The position numbers were made by a program, and so were the translations under genes. A stretch of DNA of 64,000 nt, from positions 248,001 to 312,000 of the forward strand of contig NZ_CP033580.1 of assembly GCF_003722315.1 (NCBI RefSeq), given 5' to 3'. Positions 1 through 7,788 of this stretch are shown here, piece by piece (position 1 is the first letter of the stretch; each line of letters opens with the position of its first letter). Source of the DNA: Thermoanaerobacter ethanolicus JW 200. GTDB taxonomy: Bacteria; Bacillota; Thermoanaerobacteria; Thermoanaerobacterales; Thermoanaerobacteraceae. The notes below the pieces were generated by a model. It saw nothing but the letters and a program-made list of their open reading frames with translations, was not told where the DNA came from and searched no databases.

Positions 1-414
1 CAAAGCATCATCAAAGTTTCCATCTATAGCAATAACCTTAGCACCATAAGCAATGGCTTGAGCAAGCTTTCCTAAAGCAATTTTGCCGCCAGGTATAAGT
101 ACAATGCTCTTGAGCCCTGCCTTTGCTGCATAGGCGGCGGCAGAAGCGGAAGTATTCCCTGTTGAAGCGCACACAACTGCATTAGAACCCTCTTCTTTTG
201 CCTGCGACACTGCTACAGTCATACCCCTGTCTTTAAAAGAGCCTGTTGGGTTTAACCCTTCGTATTTCAGATATATTTTTATGCCTGGAAAAAGTTTTTG
301 AAGATTTACAGCCTCATAAATTGGTGTATTGCCTTCTTTTAATGTAACTATGTTTTCCTCTTTTATTTTAGGCATAAACTCTCTATAAGCTTTTATTAGG
401 CCTTCCCACCCCAT
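1..414 (-). CDS. thrC: Threonine synthase, N-terminal part (runs off window)
   Basis: PLP enzyme that converts O-phosphohomoserine to threonine, the last step of threonine synthesis. The visible part reads [13 protein letters not shown] at the start and contains [17 protein letters not shown], whose SFKDRG lysine is the PLP-binding site of the family, followed by [19 protein letters not shown] (phosphate-binding STGNTS). The start ATG (412-414) lies three bases after the hom stop, with a GAGGGGGA ribosome site inside the end of hom, so the two genes are translationally coupled. The stop is outside the window. Family assignment is firm. Confidence 0.95.
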   Translation of the reverse strand, partial: MGWEGLIKAYREFMPKIKEENIVTLKEGNTPIYEAVNLQKLFPGIKIYLKYEGLNPTGSFKDRGMTVAVSQAKEEGSNAVVCASTGNTSASAAAYAAKAGLKSIVLIPGGKIALGKLAQAIAYGAKVIAIDGNFDDAL

Positions 415-417
415 TGA

Positions 418-1674
418 CTATTCCCCCTCTACTCTTATGACACTTTCTATACTTTCTACTTCCCTCAGATTTTGTATTTCTTCCAGGGCTTCAAATACTT
501 TCCCTGTATTCGCGATATGAGTGATCAAAACAATCTCCGCAGTATCCCCTAAAACCCCTTTTTGTACTACCGACAAAAGACTTATTCCTTTGTCTCCTAA
601 TATACCAGTAATTTTGCTCATTACGCCAGGTTTATCAAAGGCTATGAGCCTTATATAATATTTGGATACAGTATCCACAATAGGAAGAAGGTCTGCATCT
701 TCGCACCCATTTTGAATTACAATATGGTTTTTTACATCCATTATGTCCGCAACAACTGCACTGGCAGTAGGCATCATACCTGCACCTTGCCCATAAAACA
801 TAACTTCCCCTACTGCATTTCCATCAACTAAAATAGCGTTAAAGACCCCATTTACCCCGCTTAAAGGATTGTCTTTTTTTATCATGACAGGATGTACCCA
901 TGCTTCTAAACTGTCTCTTTCATCAATTTTTGCGTAAGCTATAAGTTTTACATTGTACCCCAATTCTTCTGCATATTTTATGTCAAATTTAGAAATAGAC
1001 TTTATACCTTTTGTGTAAATTTTTTCAGGCAAAATGAATTTGTTAAAAGCTAAAGTGCATAGTATGGCAAGTTTTCTTGCCGCATCAAAACCTTCCACGT
1101 CATCTGTCGGATCTGCTTCTGCATAACCTTTTTGCTGAGCTTCCTTTAAAACTTCTTCAAAGTCTAAACCTTTTTCTTTCATTTCTGTCAATATATAATT
1201 TGTAGTTCCGTTTAATATTCCTTTGATTTCGTATATTTTATTTGCTGCAAGACATTGTTTTAATGGCCTGATGATGGGAATACCACCACCAACTGAGGCC
1301 TCATAGAGAAGACTAACTTTATTTTCTGTCGCAAGTTTTATTAGCTCTTTACCGTGAACTGCTATGACTTCTTTGTTGGCAGTGACGACGTGCTTACCAC
1401 TTTTGAGAGCTTTTATAATATAATCCAGAGCGGGATGTTCTTTCCCCATCACTTCTACTACTACATCTATTTCTTCATCTTCTAAAATGTCATCTGCATT
1501 AAAAGTTATTTTTCCTTCTGCAAGGGGTGTCCTCTTTTTATTGGGGTCTTTCACAAGTATCTTTTTTATCTCGATTTTCTCCCCTATCTTTTTTTCAATG
1601 TTTTTGCCGTTTTGGTTGATTAAATGAACTACGCCTGTTCCAACTGTTCCAAGCCCCATTAGTCCTATTTTCAT
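418..1674 (-). CDS. hom: Homoserine dehydrogenase
   Basis: Reduces aspartate semialdehyde to homoserine, the branch point to threonine and methionine. At 418 residues it has the usual Gram-positive length. Residues 4-16 (GLMGLGTVGTGVV) form the Rossmann nucleotide loop. The centre contains the conserved GILNGTTNYILTEM and EADPTDDVEGFDAARKLAIL segments of the catalytic domain. An ACT domain (from about residue 342, IRLIAFDKPGVMSKITGILG) forms the C-terminus and normally gives feedback inhibition by threonine. It lies between the ACT-domain gene upstream (11-base gap) and thrC downstream. No T-box or attenuator was found nearby. Confidence 0.97.
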   Translation of the reverse strand: MKIGLMGLGTVGTGVVHLINQNGKNIEKKIGEKIEIKKILVKDPNKKRTPLAEGKITFNADDILEDEEIDVVVEVMGKEHPALDYIIKALKSGKHVVTANKEVIAVHGKELIKLATENKVSLLYEASVGGGIPIIRPLKQCLAANKIYEIKGILNGTTNYILTEMKEKGLDFEEVLKEAQQKGYAEADPTDDVEGFDAARKLAILCTLAFNKFILPEKIYTKGIKSISKFDIKYAEELGYNVKLIAYAKIDERDSLEAWVHPVMIKKDNPLSGVNGVFNAILVDGNAVGEVMFYGQGAGMMPTASAVVADIMDVKNHIVIQNGCEDADLLPIVDTVSKYYIRLIAFDKPGVMSKITGILGDKGISLLSVVQKGVLGDTAEIVLITHIANTGKVFEALEEIQNLREVESIESVIRVEGE

Positions 1675-1685
1675 TCATATCCCCC

Positions 1686-2141
1686 TTATTCTCCTAAAAT
1701 TTCTATTTTCCTAACTCCGTTTTGACTGGATAGTTTCTCAAGGAAATTTTCCAAACTCATTTCCATGTACTGGGTATCAATAGAAATAGTTACGCTCGCA
1801 ACCCCCATCGAAGGTATACTTTGATTTATAGTAACAACATTGCACCTCGCATCTGCCACAACGTCAAGAATAGAAGAAAGCACTCCTGGCATATGCTCTA
1901 ATACCATAGATAAAGTTATGATTTTCCCTTTGCTAAATTTAGAAAAAGGGAAAACATAATCTCTATACTTGTAAAAAGCACTGCGAGATATGCCTACTTG
2001 TTTTACTGCTTCATTGATGGTTTTCACTTTGCCCGATTCTAATAATTCTTTCACTTTTAAAGTCTTTTTAAGAGAGTCCGAAAGGATTTCTTCTCTTATT
2101 ATATAGAGTTTCCCATCTTCTCCCATGAATTTCACCTCCAC
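1686..2141 (-). CDS. ACT domain protein, UPF0735/PheB type
   Basis: Small protein of 151 residues, close to the family length of about 147. The N-terminal half contains a helix-turn-helix-like segment ([26 protein letters not shown], about residues 41-66), and the C-terminal half is an ACT domain ([35 protein letters not shown]). The family often lies directly upstream of hom, as here, and is thought to be an amino-acid-responsive regulator, but its exact role is not settled. It is the first gene of this minus-strand operon. The start ATG follows a good GGAGG site. Confidence 0.9.
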   Translation of the reverse strand: MEVKFMGEDGKLYIIREEILSDSLKKTLKVKELLESGKVKTINEAVKQVGISRSAFYKYRDYVFPFSKFSKGKIITLSMVLEHMPGVLSSILDVVADARCNVVTINQSIPSMGVASVTISIDTQYMEMSLENFLEKLSSQNGVRKIEILGE

Positions 2142-2708
2142 TGTTTTTGTTGCATAAACATTATTCCATATATAGAATACATATTATCACATTAAATTAT
2201 AAAAATCAATAGCAGTTTACGTTTACTAAACAAAAAAGCAATTGACAGAAACTAAAAATATGCTCTATAATTAACTAATAACTGCATAAATTGTTTGTTA
2301 AATTGCGTGTTTCTCCGCTTTTTAAAATAATTATTTAGTCAATTTTGCAATTTATTAGTTTTAAATTTGCAATTTTTTCTTTAACCAGTATTTTGAAAAG
2401 AATGTTGAATATATTATTGTTTTGTTTTAATATAATAGTAAAGTAATATATTATCACTTTAAAGTTTTAAATTTTTTATTTTATACTTTTTTATTATCTT
2501 CTATATTAGAAAAAGGGGGCATACGGTTTTTGTTTACAAAATTTTGTTTAATAGTTGCTATAAGTATTTCGGTAATATGTCAAGAGGGTGATAAAAAAAA
2601 TTCAAAAAAAAAATTTAATAAAATAACCTAAAAAAGGGCATAGCAAAGCTAACCATCACGCAATAAGCTGATGGAAATTAATGTAAAATATGGTTATGGG
2701 ATAATATG
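2142..2708. other. AT-rich intergenic region with possible IS110 right end
   Basis: No gene seen. The right part (2160-2200) must hold the minus-strand promoter of the ACT-hom-thrC operon, but I cannot point to clear -35/-10 boxes. Positions 2650-2700 carry nested inverted words (CCATCA/TGATGG and TAACCAT/ATGGTTA) just downstream of the IS110 transposase stop. They probably belong to the right end of that element. The rest is long A and T runs without evident structure. Confidence 0.4.
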
Positions 2709-3968
2709 TTAACTTATACAATCATCTCCTTTCATTATTGGGGATTTATAAAGTTTTTCTTCGCGCAGCAGAGCGAAGACTAACCTTACAGTTTTACGTG
2801 CAGTCAATACAAGAGCACGTTTATGCTTGTGAGTTTTGCTTTCTTTAAATTTGCGGGCATAGTATTGTGAGAACTCAGGTAAATACTTCCTGAGCTGGTC
2901 AGCTGCTTGAATAAAATAATATCTGAGATACTCATTACCAGTACGCTTGAGATATGTGTCCTCCGCTTTAAAATCAGCAGACTGGTACTCTGACCAATAA
3001 AGGCCGGAAAACTTTGCAAGGGCATTATCATTATCAAACCTTGAAATTCCGCCTATCTCAGATATTAAGCCGGCTGCGATGGTTGGGCCAATACCTTTTA
3101 CTGAGGTAAGACAAAGGAATTCATTGTTAAATCCTTTTACCTCATTAATAATGGCTTTTTCTACAGCTTTCTTCTGTTTTTCAAGGGACTGTAGATTATC
3201 AAAGCAAGACTTGATAACAAAGTTTAAAGAATCATCTACAGTAGCATTAATTCTATAAGACTTGTGAACAGCCTCTTGAAGCAATTTAGCTGTAGCTTCT
3301 GGATCATCAAAGCGATCTTTACTCTTGTCAACCAAAAAGCCGGCAAGCTCATCAAGCGGTCGAGCCGCAATATCATCAAGGGTGAAAAACTCATTAAATA
3401 TTTCAGTAGCAGTTGCTCCAAAATTATTACTAAAGACTTTATTTTGGCACAAACCGCTAAACTTAAGGAACAAATTGCTGAGGAAATAATTTTTTTCTCT
3501 AACAATACTATTAACAATGTGAAAGCGATGGCGAGTAAGCCTCTGGAGAGCAAGATATCTAAAATCTACAGAACAAGATTTGGGGAGTCTACCGAATCTC
3601 AGTTTTTCAGCAATAGCAAAGGCATCAATCCAGTCATTTTTAGGTAAATTGCCGAGAGACTTTTTAAAAGCATTAATAATATTAGCATTAAAAGTAGTAA
3701 TAGAAGGTTGATAAGGCTTAAGAGCAGAATGATCAGCCAAATAATACTGGAGGTGCCAGCCATAGACTGAAGTAGATTCCAAACCAATAAAGACCTTTTG
3801 GATATTGTATTTATTACAACACTCCAAGATACGGGAAACTATAACATCACAACCATGAGGGTTATTTTCTACAGAAAAACGAGAGGAAGCATCATTACCC
3901 TCCTGGTCGAGAATATGAACCTTGACATCATTCAGGCTTACATCCATACCAACAAAAAGCTTATTCAA
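2709..3968 (-). CDS. IS110-family transposase
   Basis: DEDD-type recombinase that moves IS110 elements through a circular intermediate guided by a bridge RNA (established for the family). The N-terminal RuvC-like domain shows the first Asp in LFVGMDVS (residue 9), a Glu in GLESTSVYGWHL and the pair in PKNDWIDAFAIAEKL. The C-terminal Transposase_20 domain has the helix-hairpin-helix SVKGIGPTIAAGLISEIGGISRF and the GLYWSEYQSA region. I place the start at TTG 3968, eight bases after a strong AAAGGAGGTG site. An in-frame ATG at 3989 would put that site inside the gene. The frame is intact, so it may be active. Confidence 0.9.
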   Translation of the reverse strand: MNKLFVGMDVSLNDVKVHILDQEGNDASSRFSVENNPHGCDVIVSRILECCNKYNIQKVFIGLESTSVYGWHLQYYLADHSALKPYQPSITTFNANIINAFKKSLGNLPKNDWIDAFAIAEKLRFGRLPKSCSVDFRYLALQRLTRHRFHIVNSIVREKNYFLSNLFLKFSGLCQNKVFSNNFGATATEIFNEFFTLDDIAARPLDELAGFLVDKSKDRFDDPEATAKLLQEAVHKSYRINATVDDSLNFVIKSCFDNLQSLEKQKKAVEKAIINEVKGFNNEFLCLTSVKGIGPTIAAGLISEIGGISRFDNDNALAKFSGLYWSEYQSADFKAEDTYLKRTGNEYLRYYFIQAADQLRKYLPEFSQYYARKFKESKTHKHKRALVLTARKTVRLVFALLREEKLYKSPIMKGDDCIS

Positions 3969-4020
3969 GATTGTTACACCTCCTTTCAAAATTGATAAAG
4001 TAAGTACAAGTAAAAGTTAA

Positions 4021-4250
4021 TTTGAGATAACCCTAGCAACCAGATTATGTAGCAACCTCGCAATTAGCTCTTAATATATAAGCCTGAATCCTCTGCTGCC
4101 AGGGGCTTATATATGACAAAGCAGATTTCGCGTAAGAAAAGGCAAATCTGGTGTAGGGACCACACTTTAAAGAGCGGTCAAGCCGCATGGAGGACGAAAG
4201 CCTGTCCCACATTAACTTTACAGTATAATAATGCTACAAGTTATCTCAAA
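4021..4250 (-). ncRNA. Candidate IS110 bridge RNA region
   Basis: Non-coding left end of IS110 copy A, upstream of its transposase. An 11-base perfect inverted repeat (TTTGAGATAAC at 4021-4031, GTTATCTCAAA at 4240-4250) could close the whole region as one folded RNA. Inside are a hairpin around 4072-4114 (ATATATAAGCC against GGCTTATATAT), another around CAGATTT/AAATCTG (4122-4151), and two TAGCAACC words 16 bases apart near 4034 and 4050. IS110 elements encode their guide RNA at this place. The RNA itself is inferred. Confidence 0.5.
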
Positions 4251-4287
4251 AGTAAATAATAAGGCCGAAAAAAGATGAGACGGCCGC

Positions 4288-4329
4288 GCCATGAATCCTG
4301 CATATTGCGCAATATTACGGATTCATGGC
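4288..4329. repeat. Nested palindromic hairpin upstream of permease
   Basis: GCCATGAATCC (4288-4298) pairs perfectly with GGATTCATGGC (4319-4329). The loop contains a second 14-base palindrome, ATATTGCGCAATAT (4302-4315). A smaller GGCCG/CGGCC pair lies just upstream (4263-4285). It lies between the IS110 left end and the permease start. It has no following T-run on the plus strand, so it is not a clear terminator. It could be a protein-binding site, a leader hairpin or a fragment of a small repeat element. Confidence 0.5.
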
Positions 4330-4455
4330 AATAGATAAGATTTTAGACAAGATGAGAATATTAAAGATTTCCAGTTATGAATGCGCTTTATTAAATTTTT
4401 AAGAAGTGAGACAAATTTATTGTCTTTAAAATTAATTATACGAGGAGGTAGCTTA

Positions 4456-5874
4456 ATGACAAATTCAAATGGACTTTTTAGGAAGAAAACTTTGGAAATG
4501 ATATTAGCTGATACAGAAAGCGAACAATACAAACTAAAAAAATCATTAACAGCAATTGACCTTGTTGCATTAGGTATTGGCGCAATCATAGGTACTGGTA
4601 TTTTCGTTATAACTGGGGTTGCTGCAGCAGAACATGCGGGACCTGCTATTATACTTTCTTTCGTGTTGGCTGGTTTGGCTTGTGCTTTTGCTGCAATCTC
4701 ATACGCAGAATTCGCATCAATGTTCCCAATTGCAGGTTCAACTTATAGCTACAGCTATGTTGCATTAGGAGAAATCTTTGCGTGGATCATAGGATGGGAC
4801 TTAATACTTGAATACGTCTTTGCACTTCCAGCAATAGCTTTGGGCTGGTCCGGTTATTTTACTAACCTTCTTGCAAGTATAGGAATAAATATTCCTGATT
4901 GGGCAGCTCATTCTGCTTGGCAAGGTCCAGGAGGACTTATAAATTTGCCGGCAATAGGCATTTTATTATTAGTGGCTGCACTTGTATATATAGGTACAAG
5001 AGAAAGTGCTACTGTCAATAATATAGCAGTTGCATTTAAAGTATTTGTCGTACTTTTCTTCATAGTAGTTGCAGTATGGCACGTAAAACCAGTAAACTGG
5101 CATCCATTCATGCCTTATGGATGGAAAGGGGTTTTTACAGGTGCAGCAATTGTCTTCTTCGCCTATATAGGTTTTGACGCAGTCTCAACCGCAGCTGAAG
5201 AAACAAAAAATCCTGCAAGAGATTTACCAATAGGAATATTGGGTTCTCTCGGCATTAGCACTATTCTTTATATAGCTGTTGCTGCAATACTCACTGGTGT
5301 AGTTTCGTATGCCCGGTTAAATGACCCAGCACCTGTTGCTAAAGCTCTTAACATAATAGGTTTGAACTGGGCAAGGGGCCTTGTATCCATTGGTGCTTTA
5401 ACAGGTATTACGACAGTTTTGTTGGTTATGACATATGGTTCTACAAGAATAATTTTTGCAATGTCCCGTGATGGATTGCTTCCACCTGCTTTTTCAAAGC
5501 TTCATCCAAAATTTAGAACACCTACTTTGGCTATATATCTTATAGCAATAGCAACTTCTTTAGTGGCAGGCTTTTTACCAATAGGAATTATAGCAGAACT
5601 TGTTAATATAGGAACTATGCTGGCATTTGTACTTGTATCCATTTCGGTTATAGTACTAAGATATACACAGCCAGACTTGCCAAGAAAATTCAGAGCACCT
5701 GGTGTACCATGGACACCTCTTTTGGCAATTATATTTGTAGGTGCTTTGATGGCATCTCTCCCATGGGAGACATGGGTAAGACTTATAGTATGGCTTATAA
5801 TAGGATTGATTATTTACTTCTCATACGGCAGACATCACAGCAAACTAGCTCAAGAAAAGCAACAGCTAAAATAA
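4456..5874 (+). CDS. APC-family amino acid permease
   Basis: Membrane transporter of the amino acid-polyamine-organocation superfamily, most like the cationic amino acid transporter (YfnA-like) branch. The 472-residue protein opens with LKKSLTAIDLVALGIGAIIGTGIFVITG, the family's GxGxxIGTGIF helix 1, and has about twelve hydrophobic segments, including FFAYIGFDAVSTAAEETKNPARDLPIGI in helix 6. I choose ATG 4456 after GAGGAGGTAGCTTA rather than the upstream in-frame ATG at 4381. The substrate cannot be told from sequence. Two bases after the stop the antisense group II introns begin, so its terminator, probably shared with the walJ-like gene, is now 3.8 kb away. Confidence 0.9.
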   Translation: MTNSNGLFRKKTLEMILADTESEQYKLKKSLTAIDLVALGIGAIIGTGIFVITGVAAAEHAGPAIILSFVLAGLACAFAAISYAEFASMFPIAGSTYSYSYVALGEIFAWIIGWDLILEYVFALPAIALGWSGYFTNLLASIGINIPDWAAHSAWQGPGGLINLPAIGILLLVAALVYIGTRESATVNNIAVAFKVFVVLFFIVVAVWHVKPVNWHPFMPYGWKGVFTGAAIVFFAYIGFDAVSTAAEETKNPARDLPIGILGSLGISTILYIAVAAILTGVVSYARLNDPAPVAKALNIIGLNWARGLVSIGALTGITTVLLVMTYGSTRIIFAMSRDGLLPPAFSKLHPKFRTPTLAIYLIAIATSLVAGFLPIGIIAELVNIGTMLAFVLVSISVIVLRYTQPDLPRKFRAPGVPWTPLLAIIFVGALMASLPWETWVRLIVWLIIGLIIYFSYGRHHSKLAQEKQQLK

Positions 5875-5876
5875 AG

Positions 5877-7788
5877 ATCGAGTAGGAGCTGAATAATTAT
5901 TTTATTCAGCGTCCTCTCACACCACCGTACGTACCGTTCGGTATACGGCGGTTCATTAGGAATTGTGTACAATTAGATATCTTTGGGATAAACTCTTATA
6001 ACCTATGCTTTCAAAGTATTTATTTGTAAGAGTCTTATTTAGGATTGGGCTATTGGATATTCTCCAGTAGCCTTTCCTTGTATTGGCGTATTCCCAGGCT
6101 TTTTGTTCTTCTACTCCTAGTTTTACTAAGTTATCATGCTTCGTTTTTATCTTCTTCCATTGTTTCCATATACATGCCCTTAGTCTTCGCCTTATCCATT
6201 CGTCAAGGGTTTTCATTATGCTTTTCGCGTCTGCTAATCCAAAATAGTTGACCCATCCTGTTGTTATTTGATTTAGTCTTTTTATTCTGTTTTCCATGCT
6301 TATTCCCTTGTTCCGATTGGTTATTTCTCTTACTTTTTCCTTAAACCTTTTGATGGATTTTTCATGGATTCTTATTCTTACTTCGTTTTCTTTTGTGTAG
6401 AATGAAAATCCAAGAAATTTTCTTCTCCATGGTCTATCTACAGCACTTTTTGCTTCGTTGACTTTTAGTTTTAATTTGCTTTCTATGAATTTCTTTATGC
6501 TCTTCATTACTCTGTCTCCTGCAGACCTGCTTTTTACATATATGTTGCAGTCATCTGCATATCGGCAGAATTTGTGCCCTCTCCTTTCAAGTTCTTTGTC
6601 TAGTTCATCCAACATTATGTTTGCTAATAGCGGACTTAATGGCCCTCCTTGGGGTGTCCCTTCTTCTGTTGATACTTTGATTCCGTTTATCATTACTCCT
6701 GATTCTAAGTATCTTCGTATTAACTTTAGTACCCTTTTATCTCCTATCCGCTTTTCTAGTTTGGACATTATTATGTCGTGGTTTACTCTGTCAAAGAACT
6801 TTTCTAAGTCCATATCTACAACCCATGTGTATCCTTCATTTATGTATGCTTCTGCGGCTTTTATTGCGTCTTTTGCACTGCGTCCTGGTCTGAATCCATA
6901 ACTGCTATCAGAAAATGTATGGTTGTAGACTCTATTTAGTATTTGGGCTATTGCTTGTTGTATTAGTCTGTCTAGTACTGTAGGTATTCCTAGGAGTCTT
7001 ACTCCTCCATCTGGTTTGGGAATTTCTACTCTTCGCACTGGTTGTGGTTTGTATTTCCCCTCCAGCAGTTGTTGTTTTATGGTTGCCCAGTTTTCTTTGA
7101 GATACGGTAGAAGTTCATCTACTTCCATCCCATCGACTCCATGGCTTCCTTTATTTGCAACAACGCGCTTGTATGCTGCTTCCATGTTCCCTCGTTCTAC
7201 TATCATTTCAAGCATCTTGCCGGTATATCTTTGTACCTCGTTTCTTCCATCTTCCGACGCCGATGATATACTATGCACTTCCGTTGTCTTTTGAAATTCC
7301 ATTTCTCTATTCAACGGATAGCCTCTTTGTTGAGTTGTCTGCAGTCTCTGCATATCTTTCGAGTCCATAAGATTTCCAAAACCTCCTAACGTTCGGTCCT
7401 TCCTTATCTATTCATGTCTAGATAAGTACTATGACCTCTGCTGACTTCTCAAGGTTCAGCCATACATCACTGCATGGGTTGTCACTTCAGATTTTACTTC
7501 CATGACTTATCCTTGAGACCTCCCCGGGTAAGAACGATAACTTTCATCTCATATATCTGCCAGATTTACTGTATGGGATTCGGGTAGTGTTGGACTTCGT
7601 TTTGTTACGCAAACTCATCCATCCCAATTCAGCCTCTTATCTGGTTCTTGTTCATCAGACCGAGATTTTGCCTTAAGCTTCCTTCAGATTCCACCTCACG
7701 ATGGACACCCTTGCTCTTGGCTAGTGGTTCCCACTACCAAGCCCACAGCGGACTTTCACCGCCTAGTTATCGCCCATGCCGGGCGCAC
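5877..7788 (-). mobile_element. Group IIC intron, copy 1
   Basis: 1912-base intron read on the minus strand. The 5' end is GTGCGCCCGGCATGGGCG (7788 downward), and the 3' end is CTCCTACTCGAT at 5877. Before it are the domain V hairpin (ACCGCCGTA pairing with TACGGTGGT, near 5920-5955) with a CGC triad, and domain VI (CTGAATAA/TTATTCAG, 5889-5907). The encoded maturase lies in domain IV. Bases 7369-7788 are the ribozyme's domains I-III. Its 5' splice site abuts copy 2 with no base between. Its 3' exon is the antisense of the permease 3' end. Confidence 0.93.
5956..7368 (-). CDS. ltrA: Group II intron reverse transcriptase/maturase (copy 1)
   Basis: Multifunctional intron protein that helps splicing and copies the intron into DNA. 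Reverse transcriptase blocks are clear: IPKPDGGVRLLGIPTVLDRLIQQAI, SSYGFRPGRSAKDAI, VVDMDLEKFFDRVNHD, EEGTPQGGPLSPLLANIML and the catalytic FCRYADDCNIY. The maturase domain follows (MENRIKRLNQITTGWVNYFGLADAKS). There is no HNH endonuclease domain, as in class C. The sequence strongly recalls, from memory, the Geobacillus stearothermophilus IIC enzyme. It has 470 residues with intact YADD and PQGGPLSP motifs, so it is probably functional. The antisense frames are shadows. Confidence 0.95.
   Translation of the reverse strand: MDSKDMQRLQTTQQRGYPLNREMEFQKTTEVHSISSASEDGRNEVQRYTGKMLEMIVERGNMEAAYKRVVANKGSHGVDGMEVDELLPYLKENWATIKQQLLEGKYKPQPVRRVEIPKPDGGVRLLGIPTVLDRLIQQAIAQILNRVYNHTFSDSSYGFRPGRSAKDAIKAAEAYINEGYTWVVDMDLEKFFDRVNHDIIMSKLEKRIGDKRVLKLIRRYLESGVMINGIKVSTEEGTPQGGPLSPLLANIMLDELDKELERRGHKFCRYADDCNIYVKSRSAGDRVMKSIKKFIESKLKLKVNEAKSAVDRPWRRKFLGFSFYTKENEVRIRIHEKSIKRFKEKVREITNRNKGISMENRIKRLNQITTGWVNYFGLADAKSIMKTLDEWIRRRLRACIWKQWKKIKTKHDNLVKLGVEEQKAWEYANTRKGYWRISNSPILNKTLTNKYFESIGYKSLSQRYLIVHNS

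Larger units (their letters stand above)
2650..4255 (-). mobile_element. IS110-family insertion sequence (copy A), ends approximate
   Basis: Consists of one transposase gene and a roughly 270-base structured non-coding region on its 5' side, the layout of IS110 elements. These lack terminal inverted repeats and usually make no target duplication, so exact ends cannot be set by inspection. It is a different subtype from the IS110 element in the CRISPR array: the transposases share only the family motifs. It sits between the threonine operon and the permease. Confidence 0.7.

Noticed and set aside
2220-2640. Small gene in the long AT-rich gap
   Set aside because: Only short frames broken by stops, with no ribosome site; no similarity recognised.
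6045-7370. Antisense open frames (68, 147, 92 and 71 codons) recurring in all three introns
   Set aside because: They are shadows of the maturase gene; their recurrence comes from the intron copies themselves.
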